NCBI GenBank assembly: GCA_010672965.1
Contig: JAAHFN010000046.1
Coordinates: forward strand, 1 to 52,268
From: Oscillatoria sp. SIO1A7
Lineage (GTDB): Bacteria; Cyanobacteriota; Cyanobacteriia; Cyanobacteriales; Laspinemataceae
DNA: 52,268 nucleotides
Reading direction: 5' to 3'
The notes under the pieces were generated by a model. The model saw nothing but the letters and a program-made list of their open reading frames with translations, was not told the origin of the DNA and searched no databases. Both the position numbers and the translations under genes were made by a program. Shown here piece by piece: positions 45,301-52,165 of the stretch (positions within the stretch are counted from its first letter, which is position 1; every line of letters starts with the position of its first letter).

Positions 45301-45359
45301 ATAAATTTTCTCATCCCTATTTCTGGTCGGCCTTCGTGTTAGTGGGCAATTGGCAGTAA
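42312..45359 (+). CDS. TPR-CHAT domain caspase-like protein with in-frame repeat insertion
   Basis: A 1015-residue protein. The N-terminal signal peptide is VVLSVSSGILGAIAPKALG. Tetratricopeptide-like helical repeats follow (about 85-650; for example AEQLYAIGRLAEAAQLLQ, LGRLYEQNQQWDNARSLTEQ). The C-terminal CHAT peptidase domain (about 735-1010) carries the catalytic pair: His881 in HIATHGQFSS and Cys927 in VLSACQTAVGD, then LGLAGVAVRAGARSTVGSLW. CHAT domains are caspase/separase relatives that cut proteins, often under TPR-mediated recognition. With its signal peptide and a TPS protein upstream, it may act in the periplasm. Codons about 408-500 derive from intergenic mobile repeats (43535-43812) that interrupt the TPR region yet keep the frame. 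The inserted segment is a foreign, Lys/Pro/Ser-rich loop. Confidence 0.92.
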   Translation: MKNQPVITAIVVLSVSSGILGAIAPKALGGDAPPLASEADWQSGCTDGQNSLPCYSNNYQTDNLKNSLATSTTAPSSSTAASINKEQQAEQLYAIGRLAEAAQLLQEIRGEYANLGDDLGLARVLRNLALVYLETGPRSEAAEIIAQSLSLLCGDIACDISQKNGRKFKKLIAEVLEVQGKLQFSAGNAEAALDTWKQAALFYEKIEDITGVTRSEIHQTQALRRLGLYRQAIDTLRAIDESLAEQPDSLLKAQALHRLGDALRLVGREQESKKILEKSLAILMQKRYAYRAASANAIAEKLPYASSIASVMLSLGNTARESGQDRKSALDFYEQAALDSPSLDLRLKAQLNILSLLVEDQDFSEMQKLISEIQSNLTQLPLSRTAVNARINLASRLMDVAMADGQCPVSGVWSKSVNKNGIPKSEDLPKPPLKTPSAKKPTLLQGGVWGRSSATTFDHTPVSAKHLKDRLSAKADLFLEMLRPDKIESQKSNLEAKNSFCNVANAELLATAVKMARALEDKRAESYSLGVLGRLYEQNQQWDNARSLTEQALFLAQGMNAGDIAYQWQWQLGRIMRVQGNREGAIAAYSQSVDTLKSLRGDLVAISSKVQFNFKETVEPVYRELVALLLEPSKTKHGKGAPSQAEIMKARETIEALQLAELDNFFRDACLEVQANQIDDIDPKAAVVYTIILPNRLEAIVTLPGKSLRHYSIPLPQKEVERTIQKMRLALTNIRLRRAVRNFLPHSQEVYNWLIRPIETDLAASEIDTLVFVLDGAFRNIPIAALHDGEKYLTEKYNLALTPGLQLLDSRNLVAEELQTLSAGLTEARQGFAELPGVGLELQSIASSLPAEILLNRYFTKSNFQATLNSFAFPLIHIATHGQFSSRAADTFILTWDDRINVVELDTILRADERKKNPIELLVLSACQTAVGDRRAALGLAGVAVRAGARSTVGSLWYVSDESTTMLMSEFYQQLAQPNAKKAESLRRAQIAILQDHKFSHPYFWSAFVLVGNWQ
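43542..43693. mobile_element. MITE inserted in frame in the CHAT gene
   Basis: A 152-bp element with perfect 15-bp inverted ends GGGGTGTGGTCAAAA (43542-43556) and TTTTGACCACACCCC (43679-43693). It is flanked by the direct repeat TGTAAGT (43535-43541 and 43694-43700). Inside is a second palindrome, GATCTCCCCAAACCCCCC with GGGGGGTTTGGGGGAGATC. Element plus one duplication is 159 bp, exactly 53 codons, with no stop, so the host frame continues. Confidence 0.85.
43701..43763. repeat. 63-bp inverted repeat abutting the MITE
   Basis: GCGAAGCATTT..AAATGCTTCGC ends enclose a GATCGG..CCGATC hairpin. It is 21 codons long and open, and ends like the GCTTCGCCCC repeat family. The next 50 bp (AAGTCAAAAGTCAAACC, AAGCTAAGAACTC) also match intergenic strings elsewhere in the window. 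Confidence 0.7.
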
Positions 45360-45459
45360 TAGGCAGTATAGCAGTCAGCTATTAGCAGCAGGATTGCTGT
45401 TTGTAGCTTTGAAAAATCTTAAGTTATCCTAAGCAAATATTCGTAATCCTATAATAGGA

Positions 45460-46005
45460 TTATGCAGTCAGCTCCGATTTACGATCGCTCAGCTTATTAC
45501 CTATAGCTGACTGGCGATCGGCGAAGCCCTTCCCGCCGGCCGAGCTTATTAGTTTCTCCTCTTCTTCATCCTTATTGTCGGGATTTGGACTAAAACCGCG
45601 ATACCAGGATGTTAAGATTCCATCTTGTCTTATGACTTTGACTATTTCCCACAACGGAGGCTCTTTGCCAACCATAATTTCTAGGATAGTTTCTCCGTAA
45701 ATCTGTCGGTCAATATCAGTTTTTTCAATTAATCTATTTTTACCATTATTCCAAAAACGCTCGACAATATAAGACTTTGCTTTCGAGGCATTGTCAGTCA
45801 AGATAATTTTGGTGCCGCTGAGGCGATCGCGTTCCAGGTTGAGATATTCAAAGGCATGGTTATATTTAGGTGAAGAACGCAATTGACTTTTTTCATTTTG
45901 CTCCAAACGAAAATACCGATCTGGAGTCAATTCTAGAAGATGCCAAACAGCACTATCGGTTAACTGATATGCAATAGAGATTTTCAAGGATGCTTTAGAT
46001 TCCAT
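45460..46005 (-). CDS. Hypothetical protein
   Basis: A 181-residue soluble protein I do not recognise. The body (about residues 5-145) looks folded, with alternating strands and helices: ISIAYQLTDSAVWHLLELTPDRYFRLEQ, LNLERDRLSGTKIILTDNASKAKSYIVERFW, TILEIMVGKEPPLWEIVKVIRQDGILTSWYRGF. The last 35 residues are low complexity (DNKDEEEEKLISS) and run into GCTGACTGGCGATCG-type repeats, so the native C-terminus may have been replaced by repeat sequence. No signal peptide. The start ATG is 46005. It lies 10 bp downstream of the disrupted ORF at 46007-46336 on the same strand. Confidence 0.6.
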   Translation of the reverse strand: MESKASLKISIAYQLTDSAVWHLLELTPDRYFRLEQNEKSQLRSSPKYNHAFEYLNLERDRLSGTKIILTDNASKAKSYIVERFWNNGKNRLIEKTDIDRQIYGETILEIMVGKEPPLWEIVKVIRQDGILTSWYRGFSPNPDNKDEEEEKLISSAGGKGFADRQSAIGNKLSDRKSELTA

Positions 46006-46006
46006 T

Positions 46007-46336
46007 TTAGATTACTCCCAAGCTACCCAATCCCGGCCAAAAGTAAGTCGCTAGAGAACAAGTCGAGGAATAGCGCTTTACAGGACATGAAATGGTAAGG
46101 CCAAGTCCGGTTAAATACCCACATAAAAAATTTGTAATCCCGTAGGATGGGCTTCCGAAAAGTCCCTGACTGGTATGGCGGACAGGCGGGACGCCCTGTC
46201 CTTGCGCAGAAGCTTTTTTTGGGGCATTCAAACCGACATGATATAAGGCCACTTTCCAAGTAGCTCCCTCGATAGCGATCTGGGGGGAGCGACCAATCGT
46301 TTGACCGACTACTATAGATTTACTTAACCTTACCAT
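46007..46336 (-). pseudogene. Short ORF disrupted by a family 3 MITE
   Basis: The frame starts MVRLSKSIVVGQTIGRSPQI, continues for about 31 residues to ATWKVAL, and then enters the mobile element at 46104-46243. The rest of the 109-codon frame (about HVGLNAPKKASAQG onward) is element or out-of-phase sequence. With the element and one TAAGGCCA duplication removed, the frame would read five more codons (PFHVL) and stop. The original coding unit was therefore at most a 36-residue peptide, or an already decayed gene. No family recognised. Confidence 0.45.
46104..46243. mobile_element. MITE family 3 copy with 8-bp target duplication
   Basis: 140 bp from AGTCCGGTTAAATACCC to CAAACCGACATGATA, flanked on both sides by TAAGGCCA (46096-46103 and 46244-46251). 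The interior has GTAGGATGGGCTTCC and GGCGGGACGCCC arms plus AGAAGCTTTTTTTGGGGC, as in the copy at 21096-21233. Confidence 0.85.
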
Positions 46337-46474
46337 GAGAGTGGGAAAATTGGCATCAGTAAAGGTATGCGATCGCTAGAGGAGTAATTTGTCGCGATCG
46401 CCTCAATTTTTTGCGTGCTTTCGCGGTGGCTTTGCCCCTGATGGCTCTTGACCCACGGGCAGATTTACAGAATC

Positions 46475-47644
46475 CTAAGCGATTAAAGCGATCGCCGTCC
46501 ATAATAAGACAGACAAAGGAATTCCGAACAAAAGTCCGGCGATCGTCCAGCCCCGTTGATGGTCTTTGAATTGCTGAATGCTCCGCCAGCGCCTACTTTT
46601 CCAAGCCCATTCATTGCCCTTGAGCCCGAGCAGAAAGCACATAAACCAGCCGACATAAGGAACCCAAGTTAATAGTCCAATCCAAACCTTATTGCTGAGC
46701 GGCCAGAAGTAAGGAAAGAGAAAAGCACCCCAATTCCAACCCTTAATTTCATCGGGAACCGGGACGGAAGGATTAAACAAACCTCCTCGACCGGAATTAT
46801 TAAGCAAGGCGGGGGCAATTTTTAGGGTAGGGGTAACCATGCCGTTTTCCAGAGCATTTCGAGCTTCCTCTGCCGAAGTAAAGCGTTGTGCTAGAGAAGG
46901 CTCGGTTAGCTTTTCAATCCATTCTAAAAAGTCAGGACTTGCATTGGTTAAGTGGCGAAACTGAAGGCGAGCGTCGTATTGGGGCAAATCCGCAGGAGGG
47001 GTGCCGGTCAGCAAATGAGTCAGAGTCGCGCCGAGGGCATACAGGTCTGAGGCCGGCACGGTTCGCCCGCCAAATTGCTCCATCGGCGTATAGCCATAGG
47101 TGCCGACTACAGTAAAAGAAGCTCCCTCTCTTGGCGATCGCTCTTGCACCGCGCCAAAGTCAATCAAATAAACCCGCTCGCGATCGTCCAAAATCAAATT
47201 ACCGGGCTTAATGTCTCGATGCAGTACCGGCGGATTGAGATTATGGAGATAAATGAGAATTTTTAAAATATCGGCGGCGATATGGCGGGCTTCCACTTCG
47301 CCAAAACGCTTCCCCTGCTCTTGCAATTCTTTGAGAGAGAAGCCGGGGATATATTCCTGGACTAATGCAAACCAAAGAGTAGAGGCTTCGATATGAAAGT
47401 AATCGCGATATTTGGGAATGCGAGAATGGTTTAGCTGTTTGAGAATTTTTGCTTCCCGCTCGAACAGCTTTAAGTCGTCCCATTGGACTGGCCCTCCAAA
47501 AGGTAGAAATTTAACTACGACTTGGGAGCGATCGGGGTTGGGGTTTTGGAGATCGATTGCCAGCCAAGTCTGGCGCACTGGATTATCCCCTAATTTTTGT
47601 TTCAGTTGATAGCGTTCTTGTAAGATTCGATTGGTTTCGAGCAT
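46475..47644 (-). CDS. Membrane-anchored Hanks-type Ser/Thr protein kinase
   Basis: A 389-residue protein kinase. The catalytic domain (about 12-265) has VVVKF (Lys45), the helix-C Glu64 in FEREAKIL, LHRDIKPGNL (Asp144, Asn149), DFGAV (162-164), GTYGYTPMEQF in place of APE, and SDLYALGATL. The glycine-rich loop is degenerate (KLGDNPVRQTW, lacking GxGxxG), so ATP binding may be atypical. After a linker, the C-terminus has at least two hydrophobic segments (VWIGLLTWVPYVGWFMCFLLGL and GWTIAGLLFGIPLSVLLWTAIALIA). It is therefore a membrane kinase with the catalytic domain inside. Target unknown. The start at 47644 gives a normal kinase N-terminus (ILQERYQLKQKLG). Confidence 0.93.
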   Translation of the reverse strand: MLETNRILQERYQLKQKLGDNPVRQTWLAIDLQNPNPDRSQVVVKFLPFGGPVQWDDLKLFEREAKILKQLNHSRIPKYRDYFHIEASTLWFALVQEYIPGFSLKELQEQGKRFGEVEARHIAADILKILIYLHNLNPPVLHRDIKPGNLILDDRERVYLIDFGAVQERSPREGASFTVVGTYGYTPMEQFGGRTVPASDLYALGATLTHLLTGTPPADLPQYDARLQFRHLTNASPDFLEWIEKLTEPSLAQRFTSAEEARNALENGMVTPTLKIAPALLNNSGRGGLFNPSVPVPDEIKGWNWGAFLFPYFWPLSNKVWIGLLTWVPYVGWFMCFLLGLKGNEWAWKSRRWRSIQQFKDHQRGWTIAGLLFGIPLSVLLWTAIALIA

Positions 47645-48025
47645 GGCCTCTCTATTACCTCTTGCCCTATCTTCTCTAATTTAACGCTAATAGAATTGGG
47701 CAATAACTAGGGTGTAGCGGTAGGGTGTTGACTCTGACGGGTTGTCACCAAAAATGGTGACAACCGGGATCGTTCCCAATTGAAACCTGAATCCAAAGTT
47801 CCCTTCAGACTTTTCGGCTCCTGAAAGCGGTTGGGAAATAGTATGAAGTTTCCCTACACAAGAACACCCCACACAAGAGCACCCGCTTGTGTAGGGTGTT
47901 GTTGGGTGTTGGGTGTAGGGCAAAAACAACTCAGTTTAGGATGTGGAAAAATTAATTATTTCCTTTTATTTTCTTCTGCCTACACCCTACCGCCACACCC
48001 CACCGCCACACCCCACCGCCATACC
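47645..48025. repeat. GTGTAGCGGTAGGGTGTTG and CACACC repeat interval
   Basis: Short repeats of TAGGGTGTTG, ACACAAGAACACCCC/ACACAAGAGCACCC (47857-47883) and CCGCCACACCCCA (47990-48020), with a GGTTGTCACC..GGTGACAACC inverted repeat (47739-47764). No supported gene. Confidence 0.65.
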
Positions 48026-48262
48026 CTAATTAAAGCGCTTGGACATCCAGCTAATGAGTCCGCTCAGGAGCGCGCCCAGCATAAGAATGCCGATCGCCGG
48101 GTTAAAGACGGGCTGCCAGAGTCCATACCAGATATCGAGGCCGAGGGGTACGCCAAGGGAACGACCTAAAATGGCGATCGCGAACCAAGCGAATGCCAAT
48201 AAAACAAAAAATACATCTGCCACTAAAAACAGATTCAGACTATTGATTAGTTTATCTTTCAT
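48026..48262 (-). CDS. Small two-segment membrane protein, hypothetical
   Basis: A 78-residue protein with two hydrophobic helices: LNLFLVADVFFVLLAFAWFAIAILG and NPAIGILMLGALLSGLISWM, linked by VPLGLDIWYGLWQPVF. The start is set at MKDKLINSLN because GGAGGAAGG lies nine bases before that ATG; an upstream in-frame ATG (48289) would overlap the ribosome site. No known domain; an integral membrane protein of unknown role. It is a single gene ending at a CCGCCACACCCC repeat. Confidence 0.7.
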   Translation of the reverse strand: MKDKLINSLNLFLVADVFFVLLAFAWFAIAILGRSLGVPLGLDIWYGLWQPVFNPAIGILMLGALLSGLISWMSKRFN

Positions 48263-49022
48263 TATTTTTAGCCTTCCTCCCATATCCAATCAGTTCAAAC
48301 AATCCCAGCATTTTTAGGGTCTAACTCTATATCTAGGGTCTGGTACGCACTGCGCACCCGCAGAAATATTATCTGCACAATTATTTTCTCAGTAAAATCT
48401 AGTTATTGCCTTTTATATTTTATAGCACTACTGATTAAGATTAGGACAATTACAAAACGCTCTTTTCCTTATAGCGGTTCTCAAATTGATGTGATATTTC
48501 TCGGGCGAAGCGGGCCCGCGCATCCCATTACGGAAATTTCCGTTATACAGCCGAGATGGTTGCTCTGATGCTGTCGCCCCTACGTTTTTCTTCGTTACAC
48601 TAATTTGAGAAACGCTATAGACTGGCAAGACTTTGACGCGCCAGGGTGACTGTAGAAGAGCTACGCCTGCGCGCCGTGGAGCTAAAAGCTGACTGCTTAC
48701 TGCAATATTGCTAATTGCCAATATTGTTGTAAATGCAGCGATCGCAGGCGTCAGACTGGAAGTCAGATTGGTGGAAAGCTGCGATTTAAAATTTTTTTAA
48801 CATTTCGTAATAAAATTAATCTAAAGTAAGATTAAGAACCCAAGGCGAGCAACCCCCATAAGCGGAGTCTGCCAATTTTTGCATTTGCATTTGGGACCAA
48901 TTGGGACGTAGAGCCAAGCTTTGGTCCAGTATTGAGAACGCTAGCAAGGAGCGCAAGATGGCGGCAGTTGCGATCGCCCTGGGAAAAAAAACGTCCATCA
49001 ACAACGAGGAAAGGAATTAGCA
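48263..49022. other. Gene-free interval with a family 2 MITE
   Basis: It holds the diverged MITE at 48470-48619 and CTGACTGCTTACTGC strings. The leader of the ferredoxin gene (48780-49022) is AT-rich at first (AATTTTTTTAACATTTCGTAATAAAATTAATC). No gene seen. Confidence 0.5.
48470..48619. repeat. MITE family 2 copy, diverged
   Basis: TATAGCGGTTCTCAAATTGATG start and TTGAGAAACGCTATA end, with GATGCTGTCGCCCCTACGTT inside. Confidence 0.8.
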
Positions 49023-49319
49023 ATGGCCAACATCTATTTTGTTAATGAAGAGAAAGAAGTATTTGTTGCTGATGGTGCAAATTTACGGCTCAAAACCATA
49101 GAAAACGGCGTTGACCTCTATAAGTTTGTCGGCAAGATGATGAACTGTGGGGGCTACGGTCAATGCGGCACTTGCATTGTGGAAATTGTATCGGGTATGG
49201 AAAATCTCTCTCCTCGGACTCCGGTGGAACAAAGGAAATTCCGCAAAAAGCCCGAAACCTATAGACTAGCCTGTCAAACCCAAGTCAATGGGCCAGTAAG
49301 CGTCAAGACCAAGCCTTAG
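49023..49319 (+). CDS. [2Fe-2S] ferredoxin-like protein
   Basis: A 98-residue soluble electron carrier. Four cysteines fit a [2Fe-2S] site: Cys42, Cys48, Cys51 ([11 protein letters not shown]) and Cys84 (LACQT). The spacing CX5CX2C is like adrenodoxin-type ferredoxins rather than the CX4CX2C of photosynthetic plant-type ferredoxin. It is therefore not the main photosystem I acceptor, but one of the minor ferredoxins. The ribosome site GAGGAAAGGA precedes ATG 49023. psbM follows 650 bp downstream on the same strand, across a repeat, so any link to photosynthesis is only positional. Redox partner unknown. Confidence 0.88.
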   Translation: MANIYFVNEEKEVFVADGANLRLKTIENGVDLYKFVGKMMNCGGYGQCGTCIVEIVSGMENLSPRTPVEQRKFRKKPETYRLACQTQVNGPVSVKTKP

Positions 49320-49427
49320 TTAGGGCTTGCTGAATAAATTTAAAAAGCCGGGGTGTGGGGAGTGTGGGAAGTGTGGGAAGTGTGGGAAGAATTAAATAAA
49401 ATTGTCCTCTCCCCTCTCCCCACACCT

Positions 49428-49618
49428 TTCAAGGGTATGTTTTTTAGATTTGATGTTGTCTGGCCACGATCGACCCTCGAAATAAAACGTAGGGGCGACA
49501 GCATTCCCGAGATAACCTTTGCTTTCAAATAAATTTATGAAATGGAATGCTTCGCCCCAGACATTTATGCCGCTCGCTGGCAACTCCAAAAAGGGGAATT
49601 ATAAAAAACATACCCCGA
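49428..49618. repeat. Composite repeat with AAGGGTATGTTTTTTA ends
   Basis: The outer ends CAAGGGTATGTTTTTTAG and TATAAAAAACATACCC enclose a GTAGGGGCGACAGCATTCC..GGAATGCTTCGCCCC copy (49489-49558), suggesting one element nested in another. The flanks (49355-49425 and 49620-49670) are CTCCCC/GTGTGGGAAG arrays. To 49870 the gap continues with AAAACTC and CCCCGGTCCC strings. Confidence 0.7.
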
Positions 49619-49965
49619 GGAAAGTCTCCCCACACTCCCCCCTCTCCCCACACTCCCCTCTCCCGACCCTCTGCCTTTTTCAGCAAGCCCTAGTTATTAG
49701 GGAATTGGGGGTGGGAGAGTTTTAAATTTTCAGTTTTGAGTTCTCAGTTGCAGTTCTTTAATTTAAAATTTAAAACTCAAAACTCAAAACTCCCGGTTTT
49801 TTGGTCCCCATCTCACCTTGTCCCCCAGTCCCCCGGTCCCCCGGTATCCCCTGCCCCTGCTCCAAAAGCTTCCGGATAAAGAATTCAAAATAGACGAACC
49901 AAAACAGCGGATAACTGATATTCTATTTTTACTATAGTTCAAGCTTTGAATAAAGGTGTGGTTAT

Positions 49966-50079
49966 ATGCAAGTTAATGACCTGGGTTTTGTAGCAACCAT
50001 CCTGTTTGTGCTAGTGCCAACTGTTTTTCTGTTGATTCTGTATATTCAGACCTCCAAACAAGGCACAGAAGATAGCTAA
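49966..50079 (+). CDS. psbM: Photosystem II reaction centre protein M
   Basis: A complete 37-residue gene, too short for usual ORF thresholds. It reads [20 protein letters not shown] then [17 protein letters not shown], an almost textbook PsbM: a short lumen-side N-terminus and one transmembrane helix (about residues 6-28). PsbM lies at the dimer interface of photosystem II in the thylakoid membrane. AAAGGTG lies nine bases before the ATG. The polar tail after IQT is the variable part between species. It identifies the organism as an oxygenic phototroph. Confidence 0.97.
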   Translation: MQVNDLGFVATILFVLVPTVFLLILYIQTSKQGTEDS

Positions 50080-50397
50080 AGTCCAAGGTATCCAGACTCT
50101 CGTTTTGGAGCCGTCAGGTGTATTTTGTTTTAGTTTATTGTGGCTCAATTTATTGTAGCTTTTAACTAAAAAAGTTGCCTAGATAACATTGTAGCGATAA
50201 TAGCGATAATAGCGATCGCATTATCGCGAGCCTCTTACCCTCCCTTGAAGGTAGGGAGCGAATCGATAGCAATATCTGACGGCAATATCTGACGGCAATA
50301 AGCCGATAGGGTTGCTAATTATCAAACTGGAGTGGTTGGTAATTGGTAAGGGGCTATGCGCTAGTATTGCCCATTACCAACTGCCAACCTCTATTTT
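50080..50397. other. Interval between psbM and the stress protein
   Basis: Convergent gap of 318 bp. It contains tandem GATAATAGC and CAATATCTGACGG units and a GCGATCGC site. No gene and no definite terminator hairpin. Confidence 0.5.
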
Positions 50398-51219
50398 TTA
50401 GCGACGGACGAGCAATACGGGGCAGTCTGCTTTAACCCGCACATAATCGGAGACGGAGCCACCGAGGAGCCGGTCTAAATCTACTAGGCTCTTGGCGATG
50501 GAGGGACGGCGATCGGGAGAACCAACAATCAACAAGTTCGCATTCAAGTCATATGCCAGCTCGCAGATTATGGGTCCTGCTTTGCCGCTCTTGAGGATAC
50601 AGCGATACTTAATGCGGTACTTTTTCACCTCTTTGATTGCCTCTGCCAATACCGGATCGTCTTCAGGCTTATCCGGCAGCTTCGATCCAATGCGAGTCAT
50701 AATTATCTCGCAGCCGCTAATATCTCGGGCCATATAAATTGCCATTTCCAAGGCTTGTTTGGCTTCATCAGAAGAATCCATCGCCACCATAATCCGCTTG
50801 ATCCGCTTGACATTGACATCGTCCTTGACCAGCAACATGGGTCGGCTCGCCAGTTGGAAAACATACTGGCTGACTGAGTTTTGTAAGATAGCTTGCAAGC
50901 GGCCTAGGGCACGAGAACCCATAATAATCAGGTCGGCATTTTCTTCCTTAGCGACTTCGGGGACAATGGTTTTTGGGTCTCCCTGTTTGAGCCTAGGATT
51001 AACCTTGCTGGGGTCTATCTTCATAGACTTGACTGCTTCGGCAAGAATTTTGCCCCCCTCTTCTAATTGGTTAGCCATGTCGCCGGCGATAACTTGTGGA
51101 GAGACAACATGCAAGACGGTAACCGATGCCCGTTGCATGGAAGGAATTTCCATCAACATATTGACCATCTGTTCGCATAAACCCCGTCCGGCAACGGCAA
51201 CTAATATTTTTTCAATCAT
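50398..51219 (-). CDS. Tandem-domain universal stress protein (UspA family)
   Basis: A 273-residue cytosolic protein made of two Usp domains (about 1-132 and 140-273). Domain 1 starts EKILVAVAGRG and ends ADLIIMGSRALGRLQAILQN plus SVSQYVFQLASRPMLLVK. Domain 2 starts IKRIMVAMDSSDEAKQALEMA and ends NLLIVGSPDRRPS..GGSVSDYVRVKADCPVLLVRR. The ATP-binding G-x2-G-x9-G(S/T) motif is imperfect in both: domain 1 has GSRA..NS, and domain 2 carries an insertion before GGS. Nucleotide binding is therefore uncertain. It is probably a stress-response or ligand-binding protein. Single gene. Confidence 0.92.
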   Translation of the reverse strand: MIEKILVAVAGRGLCEQMVNMLMEIPSMQRASVTVLHVVSPQVIAGDMANQLEEGGKILAEAVKSMKIDPSKVNPRLKQGDPKTIVPEVAKEENADLIIMGSRALGRLQAILQNSVSQYVFQLASRPMLLVKDDVNVKRIKRIMVAMDSSDEAKQALEMAIYMARDISGCEIIMTRIGSKLPDKPEDDPVLAEAIKEVKKYRIKYRCILKSGKAGPIICELAYDLNANLLIVGSPDRRPSIAKSLVDLDRLLGGSVSDYVRVKADCPVLLVRR

Positions 51220-51310
51220 GGAGCATCTCTGGATTGTTTATGGTTTTTCGCTTGCCATCTGGCAAGCCGATCGCATTCGAGGCAGGGTAACTGGGGTTGT
51301 TTCATAAAAC

Positions 51311-51400
51311 AGGACTTACGCAAAGGCTCTGTATGTAGGGTGCCGCACCGCGCACCAAGCGCTAAATATACTGTTATATCTGGCAATTTGCCTAAGTCCT
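51311..51400. repeat. MITE family 1 copy
   Basis: AGGACTTACGCAAAGGCTC start and TTGCCTAAGTCCT end (one mismatch in the terminus). The interior GTGCCGCACCGCGCACCAAG matches the half-copy near 1884-1945. Confidence 0.8.
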
Positions 51401-51564
51401 AATAAAAACTACTCACGCCTTGCCCTCTTTGGTAGGGATGGGGCTAATAGCAGATCGCCCAAACGATCGCGCCATTTAGTCCCACAACCTTCTAAAATTT
51501 AAGGATATGACTTATTACTTCCTCAAAAATTTTAGAAATGTAGAGTTTTGAAACGATTTGTAAC

Positions 51565-52062
51565 ATGAGCGAGGAAAACCAGAAGCAAGCGCAACTACCA
51601 GAGACTGGGGCGATCGCTCCCCTACCGCAAAAAAAATCCGGTAACTGGTTCGAGTATCCAGTGCAAGCCTATCCCCACCAAACCGACTATGCCGGGATTG
51701 TCTGGCACGGGACATATATAACCTGGCTCGAAGAGGCACGGATAGAATCCTTGCGATCGATTGGCGTTGACTTTAGCGAGCTAGTGGCCCTTGGTTGCGA
51801 CTTGCCCGTGGTCGAGCTTTCAATCCGCTACCATAAGGCATTGCGAATGGGGATGAATGCTACGGTCAAAACCAGAATGTCCCCAATCGATGGAGTGCGG
51901 CTCAATTGGGAATATCGGATAGAGTCTCCAGACGGCCGGGATTTGTACTTGACTGGTGTCGTCACTTTAGTCGCGCTTGACATGGAAAAGGGCAAGATTA
52001 TGCGGCAATTACCTCCGTCTGTTAAGGATGTTTTCGCAAGACTAACCCGTCTTGGGGAATAA
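51565..52062 (+). CDS. Hotdog-fold acyl-CoA thioesterase (4HBT/YbgC type)
   Basis: A 165-residue thioesterase. After a polar N-terminus of about 30 residues comes the 4-hydroxybenzoyl-CoA thioesterase core FEYPVQAYPHQTDYAGIVWHGTYITWLEEARIE, with the catalytic Asp in HQTDYAG. Strands VVELSIRYHKALRMGMNATVKT, VRLNWEYRI and TGVVTLVALD follow. It hydrolyses acyl- or aryl-CoA. In cyanobacteria one enzyme of this fold is the 1,4-dihydroxy-2-naphthoyl-CoA thioesterase of phylloquinone synthesis; this gene could be it, but substrate cannot be read and no phylloquinone genes are adjacent. The start at 51565 lacks a strong ribosome site. Confidence 0.88.
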   Translation: MSEENQKQAQLPETGAIAPLPQKKSGNWFEYPVQAYPHQTDYAGIVWHGTYITWLEEARIESLRSIGVDFSELVALGCDLPVVELSIRYHKALRMGMNATVKTRMSPIDGVRLNWEYRIESPDGRDLYLTGVVTLVALDMEKGKIMRQLPPSVKDVFARLTRLGE

Positions 52063-52065
52063 AAG

Positions 52066-52105
52066 TAGGGTGTGGGGTGTGGGGTGTAGGGTGTAGGGTA
52101 GGGTG
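52066..52105. repeat. GTAGGGTGTGGGGTGTGG minisatellite
   Basis: A short tandem array of GGGTGTGG/GGGTGTAG units beginning 3-4 bp after the thioesterase stop codon, same type as 54-167. Confidence 0.8.
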
Positions 52106-52165
52106 TTGACTCTGTGGAATTTTTGCCTTCTTATTTTCATACAGTTTTTCTGTCACCCTTAACTT

